In this document: positions 17,094 to 26,352 of the stretch, piece after piece
Position numbering within the stretch: position 1 is the stretch's first letter
Layout: each line of letters begins with the position of its first letter
NCBI GenBank assembly: GCA_036763105.1
Contig: JBAIYS010000002.1
Coordinates: 1 to 64,000, forward strand
Direction: 5' to 3'
DNA: 64,000 nt
From: Peptococcaceae bacterium 1198_IL3148
GTDB taxonomy: Bacteria > Bacillota > Desulfotomaculia > Desulfotomaculales > Desulfohalotomaculaceae
The notes under the pieces: generated by a model
Seen by the model: only the letters and a program-made list of their open reading frames with translations
What the model was told of the DNA's origin: nothing
Databases searched by the model: none
Translations under genes and position numbers: made by a program

Positions 17094-19835
17094 ATGGGTG
17101 GACGCTGGCATACCATGGGGCGTGAAGAAGTGGTTGACAAGTTTGATTCCAACCGGGACAAGGGGTTGGATGCCAAGGAAGCCAAAGAAAGATTAAAACA
17201 TTTGGGGCTAAACCAGCTGGTTAGTGCCCCCAAAGATCCGCCGTGGGTAATGTTCCTTAATCAGTTTAAAGACTTTATGGTGTTGGTTTTAATTGCCGCC
17301 ACCATTGTCAGTGGTTTTTTACACGAATGGGCCGATGCCATTACCATTATGATCATTGTAATTGTCAATGCCATTTTAGGCTTTATTCAAGAATTCCGGG
17401 CTGAAAAGTCCATGGAAGCCCTAAAGGAAATGACCGCGCCAGAGGCCAAGGTGATTAGAAACGGTGTAGAAAGCAAAATCCATGCCTCAGAACTGGTACC
17501 CGGAGATGTGGTACTGTTGGAATCTGGAGACAAAGTGCCAGCAGACCTGCGGTTGTTGCAAACGGTCAATTTAGAGGTGGAAGAATCGGCGCTGACCGGT
17601 GAATCGCTGCCGGTGAAAAAACAGGCAGAGAAGATGGTCGAGCAGGAAAACATTGGTTTAGGCGATACCTGCAATATGGCCTACATGGGTACCGTGGTGA
17701 CCCGAGGGCGAGCCAAAGGGTTGGTGGTGGCCACCGGCATGGCAACGGAAATGGGTCACATTGCCGGCATGATGCAACAGGTTACCGAAGAAGTAACACC
17801 GCTGCAGCGGCGGTTGGCCCAACTGGGCAAATACCTGGTCAGTTTCTGTCTACTGGTTTGTGCTTTGGTGGTGGTGCTGGGGGTAATGCGGGGAGAACCG
17901 GCCTACAATATGTTTATGGCTGGGGTGAGCTTGGCGGTGGCGGCTATTCCCGAGGGATTACCAGCCATTGTGACCATCGCACTGGCCATTGGCGTGCAGC
18001 GGATGGTAAAACGAAAGGCCATTATTAGAAAGCTACCAGCGGTGGAAACGTTGGGTTGTGCCACGGTAATTTGTTCCGACAAAACCGGTACTTTAACCCA
18101 AAACAAAATGACAGTGCGCCGATTGGTGATGGCCGAGGCGGAAGTGGAGGTAACCGGCGAAGGTTACAATCCCCGGGGAGATTTTAATTTTGTCAAAGGT
18201 AAAGATGAAAAGGAATTTGATTTGCTGCTGAAGGCAGCGGCCCTGTGTAACAACGCTACGCTGGTAAAGGGCAATATCAGCATTGGTGGGCTGTTGCGCA
18301 AGTTATCTAGCCAACCTAAGGAATGGCAGATAAACGGTGACCCCACCGAGGGGGCGCTTATGGTGGCGGCAGCCAAAAGGGGGGTTTGGCGGTCCCATTT
18401 GGAAAAGGATGAAGCTAGGCTGGTGGAATTGCCCTTTGATTCTGACCGCAAGCGGATGACTGTAATTTATCAGAATAAAAAGTGGGAGAAAACCGCTTAC
18501 GTCAAAGGGGCACCGGACGTGGTGTTGGATCTGTGTACTCACTTTTATCAAAATGGCCAAATTAGACCATTGACCAGTAGCGTGAAACAAAGTATGCTTT
18601 GGCACAATGCCAAAATGGCCGATGATGCCCTGCGGGTGCTGGCGGTGGCGGTGCGGGAACTGCCGGTCAACATGGATGATTTTAGCGAAACCAATGTCGA
18701 ACGGGATTTGGTGTTTGTGGGCTTGGCGGGGATGATCGATCCGCCCCGGCCGGAAGCCCTGCAAGCGGTGCTGACCTGTAAGCGGGCCGGCATTAAAACG
18801 GTGATGATTACTGGTGACCATCAGTTAACCGCCCGGGCCATCGGCGCCGAACTGGGGCTGTTGGGCCGAAACGGTACCGTGATGACCGGAGTGGAACTGG
18901 ATGCAATAGATGATGATGAACTGCAGCGGCAGGCGGAACAGGTGGCGGTGTATGCCCGGGTGTCACCGAAACACAAATTGCGCATTGTGCGGGCTTTAAA
19001 GAGTAATGGTCATGTGGTGGCCATGACCGGTGACGGGGTCAATGATGCTCCGGCGGTGAAAGAGGCCGACATCGGGGTGGCCATGGGTAAAACCGGCACC
19101 GATGTGACCAAGGAAGCCTCGGCCATGGTGTTGGCAGATGATAACTTTAAAACCATAGTGGACGCGGTAGAAGAGGGGCGCGGCATTTACGACAACATCA
19201 GAAAATTTATCCGCTACCTGTTGTCCTGTAACGTCGGTGAGGTGCTGGTGATGTTTCTGGCGGTGTTGGCGGGGTTGCCGTTACCACTGGTGCCCATTCA
19301 AATCTTGTGGATGAACCTGGTTACCGATGGCCTGCCGGCCATGGCGTTGGGAGTAGACCCGGCAGATCGGGACGTAATGAATCGCCCGCCCCGGCATCCC
19401 CAGGAAAGCGTATTTTCCCATGGTTTGGCTTGGCGGATATTGGGCAGTGGCACAGTGATTGCCATCGGCACACTGATGGCCTTTTGCATCGGATTATTCT
19501 GGGGTGACGAGGCATTAGCTCGGACAATGGCCTTTAATACACTGGTGTTTTTCCAATTGTTCTATGTGTTTATCTGCCGGTCGGAGCATCACTCATTGTT
19601 AGAAATTGGTCTCTTTAGTAATCCGTTTTTGTTAGCAGCGGTGGCAATTTCCACAACACTGCAGTTAATGGTGGTATATTTGCCCTTCCTGCAGCCAGTA
19701 TTTAAAACGGTACCTTTGGAACCAATGCACTGGCTGGTGGTGCTGGCCATTAGCTTTACGCCACCATTTTTAAGCACGGTTACAATGCACGCTAAAAGAC
19801 GGCTTAGACGGCATGTTACTTATTTGAAAGCCTAA
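17094..19835 (+). CDS. Cation-transporting P-type ATPase, Ca2+ (PMCA/SERCA-like) type
   Basis: The 913-residue P2-type ATPase has an N-terminal cation-ATPase domain, the actuator motif LTGESLPV, the transport-site helix AAIPEGLPAIVTIALA, the phosphorylation site CSDKTGTLTQNKM, the nucleotide-binding KGAPDVVL and the hinge MTGDGVNDAPAVKEADIG. Ten membrane helices in a 2-2-6 arrangement fit. The PEGLP helix and the N-[LM]-VTDG-x-PA motif fit bacterial Ca2+ pumps, so Ca2+ export is likely; Mn2+ or Na+ are less likely. ATG 17094 follows AGAGGTGA. It stands alone with its own terminator, and it is visibly richer in GC than neighbouring genes. Confidence 0.93.
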   Translation: MGGRWHTMGREEVVDKFDSNRDKGLDAKEAKERLKHLGLNQLVSAPKDPPWVMFLNQFKDFMVLVLIAATIVSGFLHEWADAITIMIIVIVNAILGFIQEFRAEKSMEALKEMTAPEAKVIRNGVESKIHASELVPGDVVLLESGDKVPADLRLLQTVNLEVEESALTGESLPVKKQAEKMVEQENIGLGDTCNMAYMGTVVTRGRAKGLVVATGMATEMGHIAGMMQQVTEEVTPLQRRLAQLGKYLVSFCLLVCALVVVLGVMRGEPAYNMFMAGVSLAVAAIPEGLPAIVTIALAIGVQRMVKRKAIIRKLPAVETLGCATVICSDKTGTLTQNKMTVRRLVMAEAEVEVTGEGYNPRGDFNFVKGKDEKEFDLLLKAAALCNNATLVKGNISIGGLLRKLSSQPKEWQINGDPTEGALMVAAAKRGVWRSHLEKDEARLVELPFDSDRKRMTVIYQNKKWEKTAYVKGAPDVVLDLCTHFYQNGQIRPLTSSVKQSMLWHNAKMADDALRVLAVAVRELPVNMDDFSETNVERDLVFVGLAGMIDPPRPEALQAVLTCKRAGIKTVMITGDHQLTARAIGAELGLLGRNGTVMTGVELDAIDDDELQRQAEQVAVYARVSPKHKLRIVRALKSNGHVVAMTGDGVNDAPAVKEADIGVAMGKTGTDVTKEASAMVLADDNFKTIVDAVEEGRGIYDNIRKFIRYLLSCNVGEVLVMFLAVLAGLPLPLVPIQILWMNLVTDGLPAMALGVDPADRDVMNRPPRHPQESVFSHGLAWRILGSGTVIAIGTLMAFCIGLFWGDEALARTMAFNTLVFFQLFYVFICRSEHHSLLEIGLFSNPFLLAAVAISTTLQLMVVYLPFLQPVFKTVPLEPMHWLVVLAISFTPPFLSTVTMHAKRRLRRHVTYLKA

Positions 19836-19848
19836 TAAATTTTTGCTA

Positions 19849-19890
19849 AAGGGGAAGTGCCAGTGCAATTGTCAGTGGCAACTTCCCCTT
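19849..19890 (+). terminator. Terminator after the P-type ATPase
   Basis: AAGGGGAAGT(G)CCA pairs with TGGCAACTTCCCCTT with one bulge. Confidence 0.75.
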
Positions 19891-20010
19891 GACAGTTTAA
19901 TTACAGTACGGTCCCCTCCGCATTAGTAGATTAATATTGATCAAGTTGCTTGGAGTAGTATAAACTAAAACTGACGAACGATGTTTTATTAGTAAAAGGA
20001 GGTTTAAACA

Positions 20011-20412
20011 ATAGATACAGTAACAATTTTTCAGCTTTTGTTGTTTGCCTTAGGTGTAATTCTGCTTTTGCAATTTACTCCGGTTAGAGGACTAAGAACC
20101 TTAACTGGTCAGCTATTTAAACAAGAATTAAAGCAGAATGAAAATAATATCCTGATTGATGTTCGGGAACCTGCTGAATATCAAGAAGGATATATCAGCG
20201 GAGCAATCAATATTCCTTTGTCTCAATTTAAAGCTAGAATAAATGAGATTTCTCCGGACAAGCCTATCTTTCTTTACTGTCGCAGTGGACATAGAAGTAA
20301 AAGAGCAGCCCGTATTATGAGCAAAAATGGCTTTGAGAATATAGTTCACCTGCAAGGTGGCATTAGATCTTGGGATGGAAACATTAAAAAAGGTAAGCGC
20401 CCCAAACATTAG
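20011..20412 (+). CDS. Membrane-anchored rhodanese-domain protein, ATA start
   Basis: The 133-residue protein has one N-terminal transmembrane helix (FQLLLFALGVILLLQF) and a rhodanese domain: NILIDVREPAEYQEGYISGA, active-site loop CRSGHRS with the catalytic Cys, and HLQGGIRSW. It likely handles sulfane sulfur at the inner membrane face. The standard start TTG 20038 has no ribosome binding site and would cut the helix. AGGAGG at 19997-20002 sits exactly 8 bases before ATA 20011, and the frame from there reads IDTVTIFQLLL, a natural N-terminus. I therefore place the start at ATA, a rare near-cognate initiator. Confidence 0.85.
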   Translation: MDTVTIFQLLLFALGVILLLQFTPVRGLRTLTGQLFKQELKQNENNILIDVREPAEYQEGYISGAINIPLSQFKARINEISPDKPIFLYCRSGHRSKRAARIMSKNGFENIVHLQGGIRSWDGNIKKGKRPKH

Positions 20413-20425
20413 TTGGGGCGTTTTA
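20398..20425 (+). terminator. Terminator overlapping the rhodanese stop
   Basis: CGCCCCAA and TTGGGGCG arms followed by TTTT; the stop codon TAG lies in the loop. Confidence 0.88.
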
Positions 20426-20487
20426 TGATTTATTCCATTGCCTCTTTATATAACCAGTACGATAAATTCTTTCCTTATATATAGACA

Positions 20488-20514
20488 CATCACAGAGGGA
20501 CGGTTTCTTTGTGT
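20488..20514. repeat. Small palindromic element with GGGACGGTT core
   Basis: CACAGAGGGACGGTTTCTTT then GTG is an imperfect hairpin of the same style as the elements at 6656 and 8477 (ACA(A/G)-x-GGGAC-x-GGT). It probably belongs to a related dispersed family. Confidence 0.5.
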
Positions 20515-20643
20515 TGTAAATGAGCTGTTCTTTATCTCTGAATTTAATTGATGATTGTGTATTTAAAAGAGTGTTGTTATTGAGTTGATGTGTTAAAATG
20601 ACTAACAAATAAATAATATCTATCGGTGATTGGAGTAGTTAAC

Positions 20644-21171
20644 ATGGACAATAACCAAGAAATAAAATTAACCAACAGGCTTAGCTTAATAGAATCTGAT
20701 ATAACAACACTAAAGGTGGACGCTATAGTTAATGCTGCCAATGAATCTTTGCTTGGTGGTGGAGGTGTGGATGGACAAATACACCGGGCAGCAGGACCCG
20801 GACTATTGGCAGAGTGCCGCAAACTAAATGGTTGCCCTACTGGTGAAGCTAAAATCACCGGTGGTTATAACTTACCTGCTAAATGGGTCATTCACACTCC
20901 TGGTCCAATTTGGCGGGGTGGAGAATTTCAAGAGGAAAGATTATTGGCTAATTGTTATAGGAATTCACTACACCTGGCAGTGGAGCATGGCGTAAAAACA
21001 ATTGCTTTTCCGATGATTAGCGCAGGGGTATACAGATTCCCCATGGAAAAGGCCATTAACATAGCGATAACGGAAATAAAAAAGTTTTTGCAAATAGATA
21101 AATCTCTTGATAAGGTTTATATGGTTTTATACCGAAGATCTCCCGAAGAGATGATGAAGTTAATCAAATAG
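20644..21171 (+). CDS. Macrodomain protein (O-acetyl-ADP-ribose deacetylase-like)
   Basis: The 175-residue single macrodomain has [19 protein letters not shown] (ADP-ribose-binding loop and catalytic region), HTPGPIW, and [15 protein letters not shown] (second loop). This matches the YmdB/MacroD class, which hydrolyses O-acetyl-ADP-ribose or removes ADP-ribose from proteins. ATG 20644 follows TGGAG at 9 bases; the upstream GTG 20626 lies inside a weaker context. It stands just before a small unknown gene and alkD-like DNA repair. Confidence 0.92.
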   Translation: MDNNQEIKLTNRLSLIESDITTLKVDAIVNAANESLLGGGGVDGQIHRAAGPGLLAECRKLNGCPTGEAKITGGYNLPAKWVIHTPGPIWRGGEFQEERLLANCYRNSLHLAVEHGVKTIAFPMISAGVYRFPMEKAINIAITEIKKFLQIDKSLDKVYMVLYRRSPEEMMKLIK

Positions 21172-21172
21172 A

Positions 21173-21397
21173 GTGAGTTTGAAACCTATACAGGGAGCAA
21201 AAAAGGTGATTGGAGCGGCCATTGAAAGCACCGACATTGATGAAGTGAAGGGACTAGGCTTTTGTGTGTCTGTAGCCCACGCTGAATTGATGGCTAAAAA
21301 TTACGACAACATGGGCAGAAAAATAGATTTTGCTGTAAAAAATCTTGGTTTAAAGCAGGGAAATGCAGAAATCAGGTTGAATGAAAAAAATAATTAG
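21173..21397 (+). CDS. Small hypothetical protein or gene remnant
   Basis: The frame of up to 74 codons starts one base after the macrodomain stop (GTG 21173, no ribosome binding site). The part after TGGAG at 21213 (ESTDIDEVKGLGFCVSVAHAE, then LMAKNYDNMGRKIDFAVKN) looks protein-like, and codon use fits neighbours. An ATT at 21221 lies 5 bases past that TGGAG. I do not recognise a family; it may be a truncated gene or a small protein with an unusual start. Confidence 0.4.
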   Translation: MSLKPIQGAKKVIGAAIESTDIDEVKGLGFCVSVAHAELMAKNYDNMGRKIDFAVKNLGLKQGNAEIRLNEKNN

Positions 21398-21427
21398 CAA
21401 ATATGGAAAGAAGGTATAAGATAATTT

Positions 21428-22102
21428 ATGGAAGAAGAAAATACTACATATAACGAACTGATTAATGCATTTCTTAAGAGTAGAAATCCCGACCAAGCAA
21501 TTCAAATGGCTGCTTACATGAAAAACAACTTTCCCTTTTTGGGTATTAAAAAGCCCCAGCGGGCAGCACTGGGTAAAGATTTTATTAAGAACGCAAAAAA
21601 ACAGAAAATAATTAACTGGGATTTTATTGACAGACTATGGGTTATGCCGGAGCGTGAGTTTCAGTATTTGGCCATCGATTATTTGCTGGCTTTGAAAGAT
21701 TATTTGCAGAAGGATGATATTGATAATATTAAATTTTTGGTAGAAACAAAACCCTGGTGGGACACCGTTGACACTTTGGCCAGTAACATCACTGGGGTGC
21801 TATGTCTTAAATACCCAGAACTAATCAACAGCCATATTTTAAAGTGGGCAGAAAGCAACAATATTTGGCTTGTTAGGGTTGCCATTCTGTTTCAGTTAAA
21901 ATATAAAGAGAAAACCGATCAGGAATTGCTTAGTTTAATAATTAAACAAAACAGCAATACCACAGAGTTTTTTATTAACAAGGCTATTGGCTGGGTATTA
22001 AGGGAGTATTCTAAAACCAATAAAGAATGGGTTAAGGAATTTATCGCCAGCAACCCGCTGCACCCGCTGAGTGTAAAAGAAGGCAGCAAATATTTAGATT
22101 AG
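21428..22102 (+). CDS. DNA alkylation repair protein, AlkD-like glycosylase
   Basis: The 224-residue all-helical HEAT-repeat protein has signatures FPFLGIKKPQRAALGK near the N-terminus, KPWWDTVDTLA with the catalytic-type Asp, IWLVRVAILFQL with the partner Arg, and FFINKAIGWVLREYSK. AlkD removes bulky or cationic alkylated bases without flipping them. ATG 21428 lies 15 bases after AAGAAGG-like sequence, so the start is fair. The neighbouring macrodomain gene and the tag gene at 40 kb add to the repair/ADP-ribose theme. Confidence 0.9.
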   Translation: MEEENTTYNELINAFLKSRNPDQAIQMAAYMKNNFPFLGIKKPQRAALGKDFIKNAKKQKIINWDFIDRLWVMPEREFQYLAIDYLLALKDYLQKDDIDNIKFLVETKPWWDTVDTLASNITGVLCLKYPELINSHILKWAESNNIWLVRVAILFQLKYKEKTDQELLSLIIKQNSNTTEFFINKAIGWVLREYSKTNKEWVKEFIASNPLHPLSVKEGSKYLD

Positions 22103-22360
22103 CCTTGCCATATGGCAGGGTGTTTTATTTAGGGCTGGCTCCCTTGATTATAAAAAGTGGTTGGAGCTTATGGATACGCAACAAACTGAACTGATTAATC
22201 AGTTCCTGTGGAAAAAATATCGCCATATCTGATGGTGCTATATGGGTCGGCAGAAAACATTAACTAAAATGTTGTTTATATTATAGAAGAATTTTTAGTA
22301 ATATAGTAGTAATATGCAAGAAAACAGATAATTAAAGTAATATGCTTCTGTTTCGGAGTG
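22103..22360. other. Intergenic region before the CRISPR-Cas locus
   Basis: A weak hairpin (GCCTTGCCATATGGCAGGGTG) follows alkD. A 20-codon frame (MDTQQTELINQFLWKKYRHI) without known relatives lies near 22170. The AT-rich stretch 22260-22360 should hold the promoter for the cas6 operon, but I cannot pick -35/-10 boxes with confidence. Confidence 0.4.
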
Positions 22361-22455
22361 CCAAAATGGGTTTGTAGCTTACCTGTAAGGAATTGAAACT
22401 CTGCGGTTACAAAAATTGACGATATGTGTAGAAATTTTCTTAAAGGAATTACTTG
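22361..22455 (+). ncRNA. Solitary degenerate CRISPR repeat upstream of cas6 (possible crRNA-like regulatory RNA)
   Basis: Positions 22370-22399 match the array repeat in 28 of 30 bases (T for C at repeat position 10, G for A at 16). The nine bases before it, CCAAAATGG, are identical to the nine before the first array repeat, so it carries the leader end. A 24-base pseudo-spacer follows (22400-22423, starting TCTGCGGTTA). A much weaker second half-repeat (22424-22455: ATGTGTAG, then AAGGAATT) may follow, though AAGGA could simply be a ribosome binding site. Mini-CRISPRs of repeat, short pseudo-spacer, broken repeat next to cas promoters are known as CreR/CreA regulators; this assignment is inference. 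Confidence 0.55.
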
Positions 22456-22521
22456 ATTTTACTAGAAGTACCAGTCAATAAACACTTAAATGACAATTTT
22501 CTTAGTACGGGGGGAGTGAAA

Positions 22522-23265
22522 TTGCGTTTATGTCTTACTCTTACCAGCCAAGAACCGCAAATATTATTACCAATACACTATAATCATTATATTCAAGCGG
22601 CAATCTATAACAACATATCTTCAGAATTAGCAAGGTTCTTACACGAACGAGGGTACATATATAAAAACAGAAGTTTTAAATTTTTTACTTTTTCTCGATT
22701 GCTGGGTAAATACAAAATCAATAATTTAGACAAAACCATTACTTTTTATCCCCCACTAAAGCTGTATATTGCATCCCCGATTCCAGAATTTTGTACATCT
22801 ATCATGAACTGTATACTCGGTGAAGGAAAAATTCGTATATATGATGTTTGGGTTGAAGTTAACAACATTAGCGTTGATAAGCCAACCATAGAAAGTGATA
22901 GCGCTATACTAAACATCATTTCGCCAGTTGTTACTTACAGTACCTTTAATAAACCTTCCGGTGGGAAATATACATGTTACTATCAGCCTGGGGAAAAGCA
23001 ATTTGCATCTCAAATTGAAGAAAACCTGCGCAAAAAATATATTGCTTATTACAACCGACCTGCCCCAACAGAAAAAATAAACATAGAACTGCTGAACAAA
23101 CCGCACATGAATATAACGACCTATAAAAACACAGTCATTAAAGGGTATAGCTGCAAAATAAAACTTTATGGCCCACGAGAACTACTGCAAGTGGCAGTTG
23201 ATGCTGGTTTAGGGGCTAAAAACTCCCAGGGATTTGGTTGTGTTGAATTAGAAGGGAGGGATTGA
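22522..23265 (+). CDS. cas6: CRISPR pre-crRNA endoribonuclease Cas6
   Basis: The 247-residue RAMP protein cuts the repeat transcript in type I-B systems. It has the N-terminal ferredoxin-like start MRLCLTLTSQEP, the segment PIHYNHYIQAAIY with the family's catalytic-type His, and the C-terminal glycine-rich loop GLGAKNSQGFGCVELEG, diagnostic for Cas6. TTG 22522 lies 5 bases after GGGGGGAG (GTG 22516 is possible). A longer start at TTG 22453 after AAAGGA would add 23 residues not seen in the family. It leads the effector operon and ends one base before the cas8b initiator. Confidence 0.93.
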   Translation: MRLCLTLTSQEPQILLPIHYNHYIQAAIYNNISSELARFLHERGYIYKNRSFKFFTFSRLLGKYKINNLDKTITFYPPLKLYIASPIPEFCTSIMNCILGEGKIRIYDVWVEVNNISVDKPTIESDSAILNIISPVVTYSTFNKPSGGKYTCYYQPGEKQFASQIEENLRKKYIAYYNRPAPTEKINIELLNKPHMNITTYKNTVIKGYSCKIKLYGPRELLQVAVDAGLGAKNSQGFGCVELEGRD

Positions 23266-23266
23266 A

Positions 23267-25345
23267 CTGATCATTGAAAGTCTAATTCGGCTTGGTCGAC
23301 CATTAGTGGAAGGTGGCATATCTCCCCAGGCTATATTAAGCCAAATATCTGACGTGGCAGCGGTAACAGCTAAAGGGTTTTTATCCCGAGTATTTGTGAT
23401 TGAGGTTGACAAAAGGGCCCTAAAAACCAAAATTGCTGCTTTACCACTACAGTGCTGGGGGGATTATGAAGTACAATCCCCCAAAAGTAAAAAACAGGTA
23501 TTCGTGCAAGATGTAGACCGGGCAGTGGGTGCTCCCTTTGTTATTCCTGCGGGAGGTAATCCTACCAAGCCACAAGGGCGTTATAGCGTTCCGTCCTATT
23601 TAACTTACGAAAAACAAGTGCAAGAGTTTATTAGTAGTGCCAGTAGTATAGAAAAATTTCTAGCCGGTAGGGTACCAAGAACTGTGGGAGTTAGCTTGAC
23701 GGACAAAGAAATAACAGAAATAGCAAATCAGTTACATAAAGTGGCCCAAGGGGTTTCTACAGATACAAAGGACAAGCTTTTAGCATTAGTGGTTTTAGCA
23801 GTAGTGGCGGAAGATAGTCCTTATCAATTAAGTGACCAAATCCCCCGGGGTAATAGCACGCTTGCCTACATTGGCCCTAGCGTGATAGAAGAAGGCAAGT
23901 ACTTGGTGGCTGACCTAAATCTAATTAAAGATAGATTCTGGGAAGCAAAATTAGCCGAAGGGGCAGAAAAGGGTGAACGACAGGATAATGATGCTATATG
24001 TTACTTTTGTGGTGCCGCTGGCAGAGTAGTTTCCACTTATTGCAAGGCGTGGCCTTGGTTTACCACCACCTGGAGTTGCCCATTACCTGCGGGTTTAAAG
24101 GATAATAAGTTGGTAGAAACCATTGCTGTTTGTCCCCAGTGTTATAATGCTTTAACTTACGGTGCCAACTTATTTAACAAATTAACAAAACCCCTAGATA
24201 ACTGGCTTACTAAAGAATTGTTTGCACCATCTGCCACTGCCGAGGGTAAGCGTATTTCTAAAATAGGTACACCCGAAAGAATATATGGCTGTGGTTATGT
24301 ACTACCTGTTTTGGATGACTTTTTAGAAGATGAAGACGATCGATTGGACTTTGTTGAAGGAATGCTATCAATGCTAACTGGCAATGAAACTAAAGACGAC
24401 AAAGTAAATGTTCACCTGCAAGAAATAACTGGATTTGAACTACAACTTCCCCAAGAGATATCAGCAGATAACTATCGGCTGACCATTATTTACTACTCCG
24501 GAGATACAAGCCGGGGGGACATCCACTTAAGGGCCACCATTGAAGAGGTTATCCCATCGGTAGCTAAAAATTTAAAGCGTATCACAAAAGATGTTGCTGA
24601 TTATGCACTCGACATTGCTAACCAATTACAAAATGTTTCAGTAGAGTATGCCTACATTATTAAGAAAAACTATTCTTCGTTGCCATACTTATTGACTAAT
24701 GCTTACGGGGCTCCATATATCTGGCAAACATTGAGCAATGTGTTGCACCGGGGTAAAATATCACGCCAACGTTTTTTATTAAATATAGCCCAAAGAATGA
24801 ATGAACTGGCACGTAAATTACCAGATTCCAATGTTATTTATGATTTAAATAAAGAAGTTATTTTCTACTTAGCGTTTACAGAATTTTTAATTAAGTATCA
24901 AAAACTTGTTGCAGTTGAAACCGGAAACGGAGGTTCACAAATGAGAGATTGGAGAGAGCTAAAAACAATAATAGCAGCGGCAGACATTAATGACATAAAA
25001 TTTATCGATGCAGAAGAATTGGGCTTTGCCTGCGGTTACTTAATGCGCGTTTTTTCCAAACATTATTGGCATAAAAGTAATGGCAAAGATTTTTTAAAAC
25101 ACCGAGTAATGACCTTTGGCAGCAGTTTAACTCCAGAAAGTATTTGGAAACGCGGATTGTCAAAGGTTGATGAGTATGCCAGAAAATTAGATATGCATAT
25201 TACAGATGATTTGCGAAAGCGCTTTGCATTGGCCTTGATGGAATATAGCCGTATGAAAGAACAGGTTAATAAAGATAAAGATGCTTTTATGGCAGCCTTT
25301 TGGGCAGGCTATGCCCTGGCCACAGATAAAAAGAATCCTAGATAA
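23267..25345 (+). CDS. cas8b: Type I-B large subunit Cas8b/Csh1, CTG start
   Basis: The 692-residue Cascade large subunit of the Csh1/TM1802 class recognises PAMs. A zinc-finger-like pair of Cys motifs, CYFCGAAG (about 244-251) and CPQCYN (about 284-289), marks the family. The standard start GTG 23306 has no ribosome binding site and lacks the family N-terminus. GGGAGGG at 23254-23260 stands 6 bases before CTG 23267, and the frame from there reads (M)IIESLIRLGRPLVEGG, a typical Cas8b beginning. The gap to cas6 is one base. Initiation at CTG (or the following ATC/ATT) is therefore inferred. Confidence 0.9.
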   Translation: MIIESLIRLGRPLVEGGISPQAILSQISDVAAVTAKGFLSRVFVIEVDKRALKTKIAALPLQCWGDYEVQSPKSKKQVFVQDVDRAVGAPFVIPAGGNPTKPQGRYSVPSYLTYEKQVQEFISSASSIEKFLAGRVPRTVGVSLTDKEITEIANQLHKVAQGVSTDTKDKLLALVVLAVVAEDSPYQLSDQIPRGNSTLAYIGPSVIEEGKYLVADLNLIKDRFWEAKLAEGAEKGERQDNDAICYFCGAAGRVVSTYCKAWPWFTTTWSCPLPAGLKDNKLVETIAVCPQCYNALTYGANLFNKLTKPLDNWLTKELFAPSATAEGKRISKIGTPERIYGCGYVLPVLDDFLEDEDDRLDFVEGMLSMLTGNETKDDKVNVHLQEITGFELQLPQEISADNYRLTIIYYSGDTSRGDIHLRATIEEVIPSVAKNLKRITKDVADYALDIANQLQNVSVEYAYIIKKNYSSLPYLLTNAYGAPYIWQTLSNVLHRGKISRQRFLLNIAQRMNELARKLPDSNVIYDLNKEVIFYLAFTEFLIKYQKLVAVETGNGGSQMRDWRELKTIIAAADINDIKFIDAEELGFACGYLMRVFSKHYWHKSNGKDFLKHRVMTFGSSLTPESIWKRGLSKVDEYARKLDMHITDDLRKRFALALMEYSRMKEQVNKDKDAFMAAFWAGYALATDKKNPR

Positions 25346-25357
25346 GGAGGAATAACC

Positions 25358-26320
25358 TTGAGCGTAAACAGTGGTGAAATCTTGTTTATTAAAAGTGTAA
25401 AGGACGGCATACCTAACCGCGATCCACTTAACGAAAGTGATGCCAGAAGATTGTTTGGCGAAGAAGATGGGCGTATTTCTCTTTCAGATGTCAGTATAAA
25501 ACGGGACGTGAGAGATTATGTGTTGGCCAAATACCCAGCTGGTGGTGAACAAAAGCGTTATTACATTTTCTGCCGTCAGGAGCGTACTGAGGATGGTAAG
25601 TTATTAGGACGACAAAAACTTGCCGAATCTATTTTAAATGAGGTTAATAAGTCTAAATCTAAATCTAAACGTACGGACTTGTTAGCGGCTAGTTTTGATA
25701 TGCGTATCTTTGGTGCGGTTTACAGTGTGGATAAAGAAAGTTTTAACCAAACAGGACCGGTACAATTTGGTTGGGCTCACTCACTGCATCCGGTGGAGAC
25801 TAAGTATGTGCAAGGTACAGTGGTTATGCCCAGTAGAGATATAAAAGAGAACGATAAAGGTGAACAGGAGGGCAACCAACAAGGTACAATTTGGACTACC
25901 TATACACTTCCATTTGCAATATTTGCCATGCCAGCTGTAATTAATGCTCATATTGCAAAGGATACTGGCATGGATGACAAAGATGTAGAGGTGCTGTTGG
26001 AAGCTTTGTGGAAAGGTACCCAGCATCGTCAGGCTAGGGGGCGGGGAATTCAGCAACCACTGTTGTTGTTACATGTCGAATACAAAGACCCCTTTACCCG
26101 CATAGGCTATTTAGAAGATTATGTAACTATTAAACCAGAGCGGGATGTATGGTTGGGGGTAAATCCGCCAACATCATTGTCGGAAGTAAAACTGGATGTA
26201 ACCAAACTGGAACAAATTTTATTAACTAATAAGAAGAAAATTGCAAACATTCGTTACTGGTTACATCCTGGCTTAAAATTAATTGGTAACTTGTCCGGAG
26301 AAGCATGTGATTTTGATTAA
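25358..26320 (+). CDS. cas7: Type I-B backbone subunit Cas7 (Csh2 type)
   Basis: The 320-residue Csh2-type Cas7 forms the crRNA-binding filament. It has the N-terminal strand EILFIKSVKDGIPNRDPLNE, the DMRIFGAVY motif, GPVQFGWAHSLHPVE, and ARGRGIQQPLLLLHVEY. TTG 25358 follows AAGGAGGAATAACC at the right spacing and is the family N-terminus. It is 12 bases after cas8b and followed by cas5. Confidence 0.95.
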   Translation: MSVNSGEILFIKSVKDGIPNRDPLNESDARRLFGEEDGRISLSDVSIKRDVRDYVLAKYPAGGEQKRYYIFCRQERTEDGKLLGRQKLAESILNEVNKSKSKSKRTDLLAASFDMRIFGAVYSVDKESFNQTGPVQFGWAHSLHPVETKYVQGTVVMPSRDIKENDKGEQEGNQQGTIWTTYTLPFAIFAMPAVINAHIAKDTGMDDKDVEVLLEALWKGTQHRQARGRGIQQPLLLLHVEYKDPFTRIGYLEDYVTIKPERDVWLGVNPPTSLSEVKLDVTKLEQILLTNKKKIANIRYWLHPGLKLIGNLSGEACDFD

Positions 26321-26352
26321 TAGCGACAATTAATCTCCGGGAGGTGAGGTAA

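Noticed and set aside
17387-19777. Several long antisense frames inside the P-type ATPase gene
   Set aside because: They are shadows of a GC-richer, strongly coding gene and lack start sites and family features.
22169-22231. A 20-codon frame before the CRISPR locus
   Set aside because: Too short, with no ribosome binding site or known relative; noted only as part of the intergenic region.
23262-23268. A toxin-antitoxin (CreTA-type) unit between cas6 and cas8b
   Set aside because: The gap between cas6 and the cas8b initiator is a single base, so there is no space for one.
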